A stretch of DNA of 64,000 nt from a bacterium (GTDB taxonomy: Bacteria; Patescibacteria; Dojkabacteria; JAKAPS01; JAJZLI01), in NCBI GenBank assembly GCA_021816845.1, contig JAKAWT010000001.1, positions 310,001 to 374,000 of the forward strand, written 5' to 3'. The notes beneath the pieces are model-generated. The model did no database searches, was not told the origin of the DNA, and was given only the letters and a program-made list of their open reading frames with translations. Position 1 is the first letter of the stretch. Every line of letters begins with the position of its first letter. Of this stretch, positions 1 to 9,400 are shown piece by piece. Both the position numbers and the translations under genes were made by a program.

Positions 1-45
1 CACAATATTCATAATATACACACATAATAATATTCTTTAAAAGAG

Positions 46-1467
46 CTACAACTGGTGCCTGATCTCTGCTATTTGGTCTTTAATTTGTAGATCAACATCA
101 ATTAAATTTTCAATCTTATCCACACCATGCATTATTGTAGTATGGTCTTTTCTTTTAAGTATTGATGCAACTTCTACAAGAGAAAGGTTTAAATCTGTTC
201 TTAAAATATACATAGCAATTTGTCTAGGTAATACAACTTTAACAGTTCTTCTCTCTCCAAAAATATCTTTTCTTGAAACTTCATATTTTTCACAAATAGA
301 GTCTATAACATCTTTAGGTCTAAGTCTTTTTTGTCTTTTTTTTCTTGATATACCAATATATTTTGATATATCTTCTGGAGTTAACTCTTTATTTAGAGAA
401 GTTTGCAGAGCGATTACTTTAGTTAATACACCTTCTAGTTCTCTAATATTAGATTCAATACTTATTGCTATCATTGAAAGAACTTCATCTTTAATTCTAA
501 TCCCTCTTTCCTCACATTTTTTTCTTAAAATTGCCACCCTTGTTTCTTCATCTGGAAGAGAGATATCTGCAACCATACCACCTTCAAATCTAGAAACAAG
601 TCTTTCTTCTAAATTTTCTATATCTCTTGGATGTCTATCAGAAGCTAAAATGATTTGTTTATTTGCTTGGTGAAGAGTATTGAATGTATGAAAAAATTCT
701 TCTTGTGTACCTTTTCTTCCTGATATGAATTGAATATCATCTATTATAAGCACATCATTCTCCCTATACTGTTTTCTAAAATTTTCGGATTTACCTTTCT
801 TTATAGAATTTATAAGTTCATTAAGAAATGTTTCACTACTTACATACGCAACCTTATAATCAGGATTTTTTTCTAATATAGAATTTCCTATAGCTTGCAT
901 AAGATGTGTTTTTCCAAGACCTACTCCTCCAAATACAAAAAATGGGTTATATATTTCTCCAGGTTTATCTATTATTGCACAAGCAGCTGCATGAGCAAGT
1001 CTATTAGATGAACCAACAATAAAATTTTCAAGTGAATATTTAGGATTTAGACCAGCTTTTATTAAAGAAGAGTCTCTTGTAGTTTCAAATTCTTTTTTTG
1101 AAGCATCTTTTGTATTTGAATCTTTAGTGTTTGTTTCAAACAAAGGAGTATTTTCGACAATATCTCCTTTTTTTACAACTAAAGTTATTTCTACAGGTTT
1201 TCCATAAGCATCAGATAAAGCCTTTCTTGTAATATTTAAATAATTCAGATTAATATAATCGGATGTGAATGAATTGGGACAAGATATTTTTGCAATACCA
1301 TCTTTTATGTCAATAAGTTTTGTTTTTGAAAACCATATGTGATAGTTTTTTTCAGAAATATTTAGCCTTATTTGGGATACAGCAATTTTCCAAATTCCTG
1401 GTAGTAGATCTTTTTGATCTGAACTTTTTGAATTTGAATCTTGAATTTTCCCGAAATTTCTATGCAT
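46..1467 (-). CDS. dnaA: Chromosomal replication initiator DnaA
   Basis: DnaA binds DnaA boxes and melts the origin to load the helicase. At 473 aa it has the usual length and all four domains: an N-terminal oligomerisation domain (about 20-98), a polar linker (about 100-137), an AAA+ ATPase with Walker A GGVGLGKT (180-187) and Walker B IIDDI (241-245), and a C-terminal DNA-binding domain (about 384-473) with the signature DHTTIMH (441-447). The gene reads away from the pilins, leaving a 220-bp divergent region with a perfect DnaA box. Family knowledge says dnaA often adjoins oriC. No Shine-Dalgarno sequence is obvious. Identification is certain. Confidence 0.98.
   Translation of the reverse strand: MHRNFGKIQDSNSKSSDQKDLLPGIWKIAVSQIRLNISEKNYHIWFSKTKLIDIKDGIAKISCPNSFTSDYINLNYLNITRKALSDAYGKPVEITLVVKKGDIVENTPLFETNTKDSNTKDASKKEFETTRDSSLIKAGLNPKYSLENFIVGSSNRLAHAAACAIIDKPGEIYNPFFVFGGVGLGKTHLMQAIGNSILEKNPDYKVAYVSSETFLNELINSIKKGKSENFRKQYRENDVLIIDDIQFISGRKGTQEEFFHTFNTLHQANKQIILASDRHPRDIENLEERLVSRFEGGMVADISLPDEETRVAILRKKCEERGIRIKDEVLSMIAISIESNIRELEGVLTKVIALQTSLNKELTPEDISKYIGISRKKRQKRLRPKDVIDSICEKYEVSRKDIFGERRTVKVVLPRQIAMYILRTDLNLSLVEVASILKRKDHTTIMHGVDKIENLIDVDLQIKDQIAEIRHQL
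116..124 (+). other. Perfect DnaA box inside the dnaA 3' end
   Basis: TTATCCACA matches the classical DnaA box exactly. It lies within codons for the DNA-binding domain, so it may be coincidence; it is reported because a second perfect box lies upstream of the same gene. Confidence 0.4.
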
Positions 1468-1687
1468 AGTTTAAATAAAAAAAGTCAAAATATTTAGTGT
1501 TAGGCACAAAAATAAAACTTAAGGATTCCTTAACAAGGATTAGGATCCAAGAGGCAGACACGAATAAGGGTATCAAATTGTGGATAACTTTTCAAGTAAT
1601 CTACTAAATACTTATTATTGTAATATTTGTTTTACAATATAAAAACAGCTCTGGTATTTTAAAAAAAAAGACTTTATTATTATAGAA
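1468..1687. other. Divergent dnaA/pilin intergenic region, possible origin-proximal
   Basis: This 220-bp region separates dnaA from the first pilin. It holds one perfect DnaA box (1579-1587), AT-rich tracts after 1600, and a decayed copy of the GATCC-type repeat at about 1518-1553. Only one box is clear, so a complete oriC is not shown. I see no convincing -35/-10 pair for either flanking gene. Confidence 0.45.
1579..1587 (-). other. DnaA box (TGTGGATAA)
   Basis: Exact reverse complement of TTATCCACA, 112 bp upstream of the dnaA start codon. It could serve origin recognition or dnaA autoregulation. Confidence 0.6.
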
Positions 1688-2287
1688 ATGGAAAAGGATT
1701 TAGCTCTAGAGAGTTTATACAAAAGAGATACACAAAAAATTAGGGCAATATGGATTGGCTCTAAGGGTTTCACTTTAATTGAAATATTAATAGTTATAGT
1801 TATTATTGCAATATTAGCTCTTGTTGTTTTTATCGCAATAAATCCAGCTGGAAGAATAAGTGATTCTCAAAATACTACAAGTATTAAAAATGTAAAAGCA
1901 ATCGTTAATGCAATAGAAACATATACAATTGACCATAATGGAACAATACCACCTTCAATTCCTAGCCTACCATCTCCTTTTATAACTACAAATACATCAA
2001 GTACTGGGATTGGTTCTGGTTACAATATAGAAAATGGGAACCCAGGATTACCTGATTGTACTCAAGCTGGGGCATCATCTGGGACATGTACTCAGGTCAC
2101 TTCAGGAACTTTACTGTATAGTGAAATCCAATCATACTTATCATCTTCTCCAACAGGAGGCCCTTACTATGTTGGACAAGATAGTGGTGGTAATAACATA
2201 GTTGTTTTTGCAGTAGGATTAAAACAAGGGATTACAACAGATACAGTAGGATACGGTGTTGCATATATGTTGTATGCCTTTAGATAA
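1688..2287 (+). CDS. Type IV pilin-like protein, first copy
   Basis: Prepilin with a 27-residue leader cut after Gly27 (SKG|FTLIE), then the hydrophobic N-terminal helix of type IV pilins with Glu at mature position 5 (residue 32). The C-terminal part is Ser/Thr/Gly-rich with two cysteines about 10 residues apart that could form the D-region disulfide. A prepilin peptidase would cut and methylate it before assembly into an extracellular filament. No peptidase or PilB/PilC gene is in the window. The next gene is a close paralog with the same helix and a similar C-terminus (YLSS.P.G, VVFA.G..QG). There is no clear ribosome binding site before the ATG. Confidence 0.88.
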   Translation: MEKDLALESLYKRDTQKIRAIWIGSKGFTLIEILIVIVIIAILALVVFIAINPAGRISDSQNTTSIKNVKAIVNAIETYTIDHNGTIPPSIPSLPSPFITTNTSSTGIGSGYNIENGNPGLPDCTQAGASSGTCTQVTSGTLLYSEIQSYLSSSPTGGPYYVGQDSGGNNIVVFAVGLKQGITTDTVGYGVAYMLYAFR

Positions 2288-2313
2288 AAAAGTTTAAAAA
2301 TTAACTATCAAGA

Positions 2314-2340
2314 TTGACAAAAATTTTATACTGATATAAA
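2314..2340 (+). promoter_or_regulatory. Putative promoter of second pilin gene
   Basis: A perfect -35 TTGACA (2314-2319) is followed by TATAAA (2335-2340) after 15 bp. It lies between the pilin genes, so the second copy can be expressed on its own. Confidence 0.5.
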
Positions 2341-2377
2341 TTGGTAATAAGTCAGATAAAGGGGGTGAAAGAGAATT

Positions 2378-2968
2378 ATGATAAAAACTAATTTTAAAGG
2401 AGCTAGCCCCAAAAAAGCAAATGCTTTATCTAGATCCAATGGAACCAGAGGTTTCACTTTGATTGAAATATTGATAGTTATAGTTATTATTGCAATACTT
2501 GCACTTGTTGTGTTTGTAGCAATTAACCCAGTAGGGAGAATTGCAGATGCAAATAACTCTACTAGACAAACAGATGTTCAGCAAGTTGCACATGCAATAT
2601 TGATGTATACTAATGATCACCAAGGTCAATACCCAGGTGGTTTAACTCAACTTACATCTCCATTGATAAATACAGCTGCAGCTTATGGATATTCTTTAAC
2701 AGGATCTTCAATTGGAGTTCCTAATTGTGTTACAGGATCAGGAACAATACCTAATGCTACAGTTACGGTATCCTCATCTTGTGTATTATTAACACAAGGA
2801 TCTACCGTTGGTAATGAACTTTCACAATATCTAAGTTCTTTCCCTTCAGGTAATATCTATATGGCAGAAAATTCAACAGGAACAAGGTTTGTTGTTTTCG
2901 CAACAGGAATGCAACAAGGAGTAACTGTTGACGCTAAAGGTTATCCAGTAGTTTGGAGTTATAACTAA
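2378..2968 (+). CDS. Type IV pilin-like protein, second copy
   Basis: Prepilin with a 25-residue leader cut after Gly25 (TRG|FTLIE) and Glu at mature position 5 (residue 30). Its helix is nearly identical to that of the upstream pilin, and the C-terminal region also carries a Cys pair and the YLSS.P.G segment, so the two arose by duplication. Unlike its neighbour it has a strong Shine-Dalgarno sequence (AAAGGGGGTG, 2358-2367) about 10 nt before the ATG, its own promoter, and a strong hairpin behind it. These features suit a highly expressed major pilin, an inference. Confidence 0.9.
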   Translation: MIKTNFKGASPKKANALSRSNGTRGFTLIEILIVIVIIAILALVVFVAINPVGRIADANNSTRQTDVQQVAHAILMYTNDHQGQYPGGLTQLTSPLINTAAAYGYSLTGSSIGVPNCVTGSGTIPNATVTVSSSCVLLTQGSTVGNELSQYLSSFPSGNIYMAENSTGTRFVVFATGMQQGVTVDAKGYPVVWSYN

Positions 2969-2981
2969 TAGGCAATGTTGT

Positions 2982-3018
2982 GGGGCGACAGACATATATT
3001 TTATATGTTGTCGTCCCC
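2982..3018 (+). terminator. Strong hairpin after the pilin genes
   Basis: GGGG + CGACA + ACATATA pairs with TATATGT + TGTCG + CCCC, giving about 16 base pairs with two single-base bulges and a short loop. There is no T-run behind it, so it may be a transcript-stabilising 3' end rather than a classical terminator. Its right arm overlaps the -35 of the next promoter. Confidence 0.5.
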
Positions 3019-3036
3019 CTCATATAGTGGTATACT
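3008..3036 (+). promoter_or_regulatory. Promoter of trxA-trmD
   Basis: TTGTCG (3008-3013), a 17-bp spacer, then TATACT (3031-3036). Transcription would start near 3043, giving a leader of about 24 nt. Confidence 0.6.
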
Positions 3037-3066
3037 CAAGGTACTAATATTTGGATTGTTAATGCT

Positions 3067-3387
3067 ATGGCTCACCAAGAAATAACATCTTCAAACTTTG
3101 ATCAAGAAGTTTTAAAATCAGATACACTTTATGTTGTAGATTTTTGGGCAGATTGGTGTATGCCATGTCATATGCTATCTCCTATCATAGAAGAGGTTGG
3201 GGAGGATTATAAAGATAAAATAAAGGTTGGAAAACTTAATACTGATGAAAATCCAGATATTGCAGCAAAATATGAGATTATGAGTATTCCTGCAGTACTA
3301 TTTTTCAAGGAAGGTAAAGAAGTAGCAAGACTAATAGGGGTTAGACCTAAAACTGATTTCTCAAATCAAATAGACTCTCTTTTATAG
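3067..3387 (+). CDS. trxA: Thioredoxin with a CMPC active site
   Basis: Cytosolic thiol-disulfide oxidoreductase of 106 aa, the normal thioredoxin length. The active site WCMPC covers residues 30-34 (redox cysteines 31 and 34) and the conserved cis-proline is in SIPAV. Classical thioredoxin has CGPC; the Gly-to-Met change should shift redox potential or partner choice, an inference from thioredoxin-fold biochemistry. No signal peptide is present. trmD follows after 12 bp and probably shares the promoter at 3008-3036. Confidence 0.93.
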   Translation: MAHQEITSSNFDQEVLKSDTLYVVDFWADWCMPCHMLSPIIEEVGEDYKDKIKVGKLNTDENPDIAAKYEIMSIPAVLFFKEGKEVARLIGVRPKTDFSNQIDSLL

Positions 3388-3399
3388 TAACCTAAATTC

Positions 3400-4080
3400 A
3401 TGAAAATTAATGTAATCACCTTATACCCAGAGTATTTTAGCTCTTGTTTCCTCTTTGGTACTATAAAAAAAGCTTTAGACATAAAGGCTATATCTTTGAA
3501 TATTATAAATCTTAGGGACTATTCCTATGATAAACGTGGATCCGTTGATGATTCTCCTTATGGAGGGGGTGCTGGAATGATAATAAGGGCGGATGTTCTG
3601 TATAATGCAATAAATACAATAGAAAAAACATCTAAATCTAAAAATTATACCGTAATGTTATCTGCATCTGGAAAGAAATATACACAAAGTGTAGTAGAAT
3701 CCCTAGCAAAACTAGAAGAAATGACCATAGTGTGCTCAAGATATGAAGGATTTGATGAAAGAATTTTAGAGTACACTGATATTGAACTTTCAATAGGAGA
3801 TTTTGTCCTATCTGGAGGGGAACCAGCAGCAATTGTAATAATTGATTCAATATCAAGATTACAACCTGGAGTTTTGGGAAATAATGAGTCATTAGGAGAA
3901 GAGTCTTTTTCAAAAATGAATAAAAATTTATTGGAGTATCCTCAGTACACAAGGCCGAAAGAATTTAACAACATTGATGTTCCTAAAGTATTATTGTCTG
4001 GAGATCATGAAAAAATAAAAGAATGGCGAAAGGAAAAAAGTCTTGAAAAAACACATAAAAATAGGCCAGATTTAATATAG
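3400..4080 (+). CDS. trmD: tRNA (guanine37-N1)-methyltransferase TrmD
   Basis: Uses S-adenosylmethionine to methylate N1 of G37 next to the anticodon, preventing +1 frameshifting. It is a knotted SPOUT enzyme. The motifs DDSPYGGGAGM (50-60), CSRYEGFDERI (112-122) and SIGDFVLSGGEPAA (131-144) are all present, and 226 aa is near the family norm. The usual partners rpsP, rimM and rplS are absent; here it follows thioredoxin by 12 bp. There is no strong Shine-Dalgarno sequence before the ATG. Confidence 0.96.
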   Translation: MKINVITLYPEYFSSCFLFGTIKKALDIKAISLNIINLRDYSYDKRGSVDDSPYGGGAGMIIRADVLYNAINTIEKTSKSKNYTVMLSASGKKYTQSVVESLAKLEEMTIVCSRYEGFDERILEYTDIELSIGDFVLSGGEPAAIVIIDSISRLQPGVLGNNESLGEESFSKMNKNLLEYPQYTRPKEFNNIDVPKVLLSGDHEKIKEWRKEKSLEKTHKNRPDLI

Positions 4081-4089
4081 AAATGCTGT

Positions 4090-4118
4090 TTGTTGTAAAA
4101 ATATAGGGATGTGATAAG
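4090..4118 (+). promoter_or_regulatory. Putative promoter of the envelope locus
   Basis: TTGTTG (4090-4095), 17 bp, then an extended -10 with TG at 4110-4111 and GATAAG at 4113-4118. The -10 covers the GTG at 4111, which argues that translation starts at the ATG at 4150. Confidence 0.5.
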
Positions 4119-4149
4119 ATATTATGTTTACATACTATATTTTTTAAAT

Positions 4150-5721
4150 ATGCAGTTTATAAAAAGACATACAGTATTACCCTTCAAAGAAAAAAAATTA
4201 AAGACACAAATCTTGTTGTTAAAAACGAGAATTTTTATAAAACACCTAATTTCGTATAAAAGGGATTTGATTGATCTTATAGAGAGAACTACGAATGCAA
4301 ACTTAAAACAAAGAAGTTCAATAAATATAAAGAATGTTTTTGCATTATTAGTAGTTTTTGGAGTTTTATCTGGAGGCTACGTCTTTGCTCAGACAACAAC
4401 TACTTCTTCCTCTACAACTTTGGATAAGTGTGCTCCTGCCAATGGATCAGGACTTGCAACTTGGAATTCTTGTGGTTTCACTCCATCTATTTTTCAATCA
4501 GGTGCGATTGCTATACTTGGTAATTATACGCAATATTCTAACTCTACAGCCCAGAATTTTAAATATACAGGGGGTTATGGGGCAATGGGAGAAATGACTT
4601 CTTTGATGGGAACTATGTATGCAGCACAGCCTGAATCTGGAGTTGGGTATTTTGCATATTTAGGAGAGAAAGCTGGTTTTATAAATCCTACTTATGCTGC
4701 AACAACATCAAATTCTGGTGGCCCAATTTATGGATTCTCTTTCCTCTCTCCAATTGAACCTCTGTGGGCATTAACTAGAAACGTAGCATATTTCCTGTTA
4801 ATTTTAATAATAATAATGACAGGAATTATGATAATAATAGGAGGAAAGATTGGAGGCCAAATACCAATAACCTTTATGTCTGCATTACCAAATATTGTTG
4901 CTGCAGTAATACTAATTGAATTCTCTTATGCATTGGCGGGATTTATGATAGATTTAATGAATATTCTACTTTCTTTTGTATTTTTCACATTTAATTATCT
5001 TGGACCTAATTTAGGAGGAAAAAGTTTTTCTTCAGCTTTTTCTAGTAAAATGTATGTATTTTCAGTCTTTGGTACAGAACAGAGTCAGATACAAAAAGCC
5101 TTAGAAAATTCACAACCACTTGTTAATTCTATTACTGCAAATAGTAATAATGTATATGTGAAATTACTTGGGATGTTAGGGAATCTTATAAGTAATCATC
5201 AGTTATCTGGAATTATAGCATTTGTTATTGCTGTAATATTACTTTTCACTGCGATAAAGATCTTTATGAAACTTTTAGCTTCATATGTCATACTTATTTT
5301 TCTTCCAGTAGCCGCACCGTTTATGTTCTTATTTGGAGCTTTTCCAGGACAGAGTAAATTTTACTGGAAATTTTTTATGGGGATGTTTAAAGCTCTTATG
5401 GCATTTGTTGTTGTCTATGCAATTTTCCTGATAATGTTTTATATAGAAAATGGCAATGGAGGAAACCCTATATCTTTCGGGAACGGAAATGCTTTACCAC
5501 TTATTGGGTTTAACAATATTTCTACATCTTCTGCAACTTCAGTAATCTCTGCATTTATAGCTATTGCTCTTTTTGTTCTTATACCAAAACTTGTTGGCGA
5601 TGTACAAAATGCTATATCAAGAGACTTTGGAGATTATGGAACAGAACTTAAAAAGAATGTTGCAGGTCCTTGGGCTAGCCTTAGAAGAGGTGCTAGGAAC
5701 CTTACAGGGATGGCAAGATAA
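4150..5721 (+). CDS. VirB6/TrbL-like polytopic membrane protein
   Basis: Inner-membrane protein of 523 aa. An N-terminal hydrophobic segment ending near VFAQ may be a signal sequence. A Ser/Thr/Gly-rich extracytoplasmic stretch follows, then roughly seven hydrophobic segments and a basic C-terminal tail. The layout resembles the VirB6/TrbL channel subunits of type IV secretion systems, which recur in CPR genomes; this is architectural, not a motif match. It is the first gene of a run of eight with gaps of 5 bp or less, including two cell-wall hydrolases. The frame is open upstream to a GTG at 4111, but a likely -10 box sits there. Confidence 0.65.
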   Translation: MQFIKRHTVLPFKEKKLKTQILLLKTRIFIKHLISYKRDLIDLIERTTNANLKQRSSINIKNVFALLVVFGVLSGGYVFAQTTTTSSSTTLDKCAPANGSGLATWNSCGFTPSIFQSGAIAILGNYTQYSNSTAQNFKYTGGYGAMGEMTSLMGTMYAAQPESGVGYFAYLGEKAGFINPTYAATTSNSGGPIYGFSFLSPIEPLWALTRNVAYFLLILIIIMTGIMIIIGGKIGGQIPITFMSALPNIVAAVILIEFSYALAGFMIDLMNILLSFVFFTFNYLGPNLGGKSFSSAFSSKMYVFSVFGTEQSQIQKALENSQPLVNSITANSNNVYVKLLGMLGNLISNHQLSGIIAFVIAVILLFTAIKIFMKLLASYVILIFLPVAAPFMFLFGAFPGQSKFYWKFFMGMFKALMAFVVVYAIFLIMFYIENGNGGNPISFGNGNALPLIGFNNISTSSATSVISAFIAIALFVLIPKLVGDVQNAISRDFGDYGTELKKNVAGPWASLRRGARNLTGMAR

Positions 5722-5726
5722 AATAT

Positions 5727-6404
5727 ATGGATTTAAGACAATTTTACTATGACAAATATAAGGATGATTTTTCATTGTATGAGGAATTTATAAGGAAATT
5801 CTCTTATAGTAGTGATGTAGATAATTTTTTGACCCTTGAGCTTAAAACCTTTGATGAATATTGTGATGACAGAACCCTTCCCCTGTATGACTATATGTAC
5901 TCCTCACTATATGAGCTTTTAAAAACTCCTACAGTCTCAGATTTACAATTTCTTTATAGGGTCATAGACAAAGATTTTATAGAGTTTTTTTCTTCTCAAA
6001 AAGGGAGAGATTTCCTTTTTTATGAAGGACTAAAGAATGAAAAAGGAGAGGAAATTACAATCAGGAAAGATGCTTTGATTGGAGAAGAAAATTATGAAGA
6101 TCTGTCTTTCTCTCCTCATATTCTTGATCCAAATTATTTTTATTTCATTGACCACGATGATGATATTAGGGGGATCAAATATTTGAAGGAAGTGAAAACC
6201 CTTTTTATTATAAGGAAGTTTTTAGAATATGGAGGTTCCTTTGCATATCTTAATAATGCAGAGGATAGTCTTTTTATAAAGAAACTTTGGATTCCTTTAT
6301 CTGAAGGCATTATAAAAATTTCCGATAAAAACCTTGTAACTTCAAGCATATCATTATATGAAGATATCTTTGATTTTAACTTAGATTTAAATATTGAACT
6401 TTAA
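5727..6404 (+). CDS. Hypothetical acidic cytosolic protein of the envelope locus
   Basis: A 225-aa protein with no signal peptide or membrane segment, rich in Asp, Glu, Phe and Tyr, and predicted mostly helical. I recognise no domain. It starts 5 bp after the VirB6-like gene, and its stop overlaps the start of the giant membrane protein by one base (TAATG), so the three are probably translated together. A cytosolic partner or chaperone of the membrane complex is possible but is inference from position only. Confidence 0.75.
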   Translation: MDLRQFYYDKYKDDFSLYEEFIRKFSYSSDVDNFLTLELKTFDEYCDDRTLPLYDYMYSSLYELLKTPTVSDLQFLYRVIDKDFIEFFSSQKGRDFLFYEGLKNEKGEEITIRKDALIGEENYEDLSFSPHILDPNYFYFIDHDDDIRGIKYLKEVKTLFIIRKFLEYGGSFAYLNNAEDSLFIKKLWIPLSEGIIKISDKNLVTSSISLYEDIFDFNLDLNIEL

Positions 6405-9400
6405 TGAATGATATACAGAAACTAAAGAATAATCTATATAAATCTTATTGTGATCTTATCTATACAAAAGAAGATTTGGATAGAGATTTATCTGTATCTA
6501 GGATTGATCTTAGTAGGTATGTTCAAGATTTTATAGATCAAAGAAATTGTGAGTTAAACGGAATTCCATCAGGATTAGTTGGAGAAGTTCTAGATAAAAA
6601 AAGAAATTTTACTTTCAGGGATAAAGTTTTAGAAGGACAATACCGGAGGTATGTTAATGTAGCAGTAGAAGAGAATTTGTATAGAAGGTTCTCTATCACA
6701 AGTTCTAATTCATATAAGAGAGCATATAAAGCTAGAGAGGCAAGACTTCTTGCAAAATCATTAACTCCATCAATAGCTCAATATTTTCTTCCTGCTCAAG
6801 GAGGTAGGTTTTCTGGAACAATCGGAGATATAGATACTGTTAAATTTATGGTTTCTATACTTCAGAGAAAGAAGTATCTAGATGTTATAGAAAGACAACT
6901 CTACACTTACAGAACTCAAGGTTATATGCCTGCATTAGATGAAAGACTTGAGGTTAGAAAAGTTAATCTTTCACTAAATGCTTTAAGAAGAAGAGAAGGA
7001 GTAGGGGCTCAGATAAAAACTAGAAGAGTATTAGATGTTTGGGAGACAGTCAGTCTAGAAGAAGTGTATTCTCTAATAAGAGGGCTATCAAAAGATGAGG
7101 CTATAAAGGAAATTACAAGGAGATATCAATACCCTATTGCCGTTGCAGAGGCAGTTTATTCTAGAGTTATTGAAAAAACTACAGCAGTTGACATTCTTGA
7201 AGATGATAAAGGTATAGCTAGAATTACTCCAATTGTTAATGATGGGAACTTCCATGCTAGATATTTTTTCCAATATATCCTTAATGACAATAAAAAAAGG
7301 AATAATAGAAAAATATTTTCTATTCCTAAAACATGGATAATGGGTAGAGAGGTGGGGGTTCTAGTTGGGCTCGGATTTTTCTCTAAAAATCCTGAAGTAA
7401 ATCAATATTCTAGATTTATAGATAAAAATCCATTTCTAAAAAGAATAACAGAGTATGATAAAGAACAGTATTATGAATCCATAAGAAGTTTTTTTTCTCC
7501 TACTGAAACATCTAGGGTTGTTGGTTCTAAATATTCTCAAGGGCTATATGTTAGAAACACAAATAGATTCCTTTTTAACCAAAAAAGGGGAGGCTTACGA
7601 TATGAAGACTACAGCAAGGATTTTAAAGACCAAACTGCAGGAGAAAATATAGAGTATGCATTGAACGAAAAAAAAGAACGAGGATTGTTGTTTTTTAAAA
7701 AACCTACAACAATAAGACAAGGGTATGAAGTCCTAGACACCAGATCATCTTTATGGACTCGCTATAGATACAAGAAAAGGAGGATTTTAAAAATTCTAGA
7801 TTTTATAGCTGCAATTCCTGCACTTATATCTTTGTCTGTAGGGTTTATAGAGACAAGGCTTATAAATATTGCAGATAGAGCTTTCTTGGGAGGTAGGCTA
7901 ACAAAAGCTTTTATTGGCCATATTGAAGGAGGAACGCTAACAGATAAGTTAATGCTCTCTTTTGATGGTATAAGATTCTCTTTTAATGCCTTTAAATTAA
8001 TTATAAAAGATGGTGCTGAAATAGCAGTCCCTGCATTGTTAGTAGGTATTTTATCAGGATCTCTTCCAGTGGCTTTGGCTGTAGGGATACCTTTCTTCGG
8101 ACTTAAATTCCTTAAAGATTTCCTTCCTATGTTTGATGCACAAAATCCTCTAACAGTAGATATCATTAAAAAGATAGTAGGCGGCATGACACAAGAAGCT
8201 CTTTCTGGCAGTGAAATTATGCTCAAATCTTCTATATTTGGTTTAGAAGCTGGTGCACTTTCAATCCCACTAGCACTTTTGTTTGGAGCTTCTGCACCAT
8301 TAGTTTTTATGGGTGCATTTGCTGCTGCTACAGGATATAGAGCTGTAAGTACATTATTTGCAGGAAGATTTATTCCTTCTTATCTTGAAGCTTCAAAGCT
8401 GGACGCATCCTTATTTGATATTTTAAGATATAAGTCCCAATACTTGGGGGAGTTTGGTACAGGGGGTTTTATTACAGGAGGTCTATTAACTTTAGCTTTT
8501 GGAGGTAATCCAGCATTTGTACTTGCATTTACTGGTGCTGGATTACTTAGTGGTTCTGTTGCAGATTTTTTTAAGAATGCCATATTTGAAGAATCTATAG
8601 TTCATACTACACCTACAGCTACAATACTTTCAGATACCACCCATGTAGCAGTTGGATTTGGAGCAGGTCTTGGTATTATTGGTTTTGCATTTTTTGGGGT
8701 ACCGGGAGCCATAGTACTTGGAGGTGCAGGAGCAGCATTAAGTGTTGTTACAACAATAATTCAAAGGAGAGTTACATCTATAACAGTTGGTAAGCTAGAT
8801 CCTACAATATTATCTCATATATCAAGATTGTCTCCAGAGGATATAAGGGATTTAGTTACAGCTTCCTCTTCCATAGAAGATATGAGAACTATCCTTCTAA
8901 AAGCTGGATTGTCAGCAGATATTGTAAGTAGATTTTTATCAAGTAGAGCCTTTCTTGAAGATATTAGAGATATAAGTGAATCTATAAGATCAAATCTTTC
9001 GCTACAAGAGAATTATGTAAAAGATCTACTTAAGGGGACTCTGGAAAGAGATCTTTTTTCAAGGCAGCTCTTATTAGGAGATATAGCAAAAAATTTTAGA
9101 AATTTTTATGACATAAGAGATCTAAATTCCTTAGAAGAAATACGGCATCTATCTATAAATGATTTTGCGACAAGGTTTGGTTTAGATCCGGACACTGCAG
9201 GGAGATTATTACGTAGTGATGGTTTTATTAGAGCGTTAGATAGTGAGGATATAGTTCAAGTTAGAAACAGCATAGAGAGTGCTCTAAGAGGTAGTTTAAG
9301 AGAAAGATTTTCATTGTCACAAGGGGATATAGATAAATTATTCAAAGAATCTAATTCTGGGATAATTAAGAGTCTACGTCCAATAAATTTAGAATTAAGA

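Noticed and set aside
4111..4149. GTG start adding 13 residues to the VirB6-like protein
   Set aside because: The GTG lies within a likely extended -10 box, so it would not be transcribed; the ATG at 4150 is preferred.
7762..8226. Open frame on the strand opposite the giant membrane protein
   Set aside because: It is an antisense shadow of the hydrophobic hairpin region, with no promoter or family match. The same applies to antisense frames at 9744-10043, 10642-11055 and 24769-25335.
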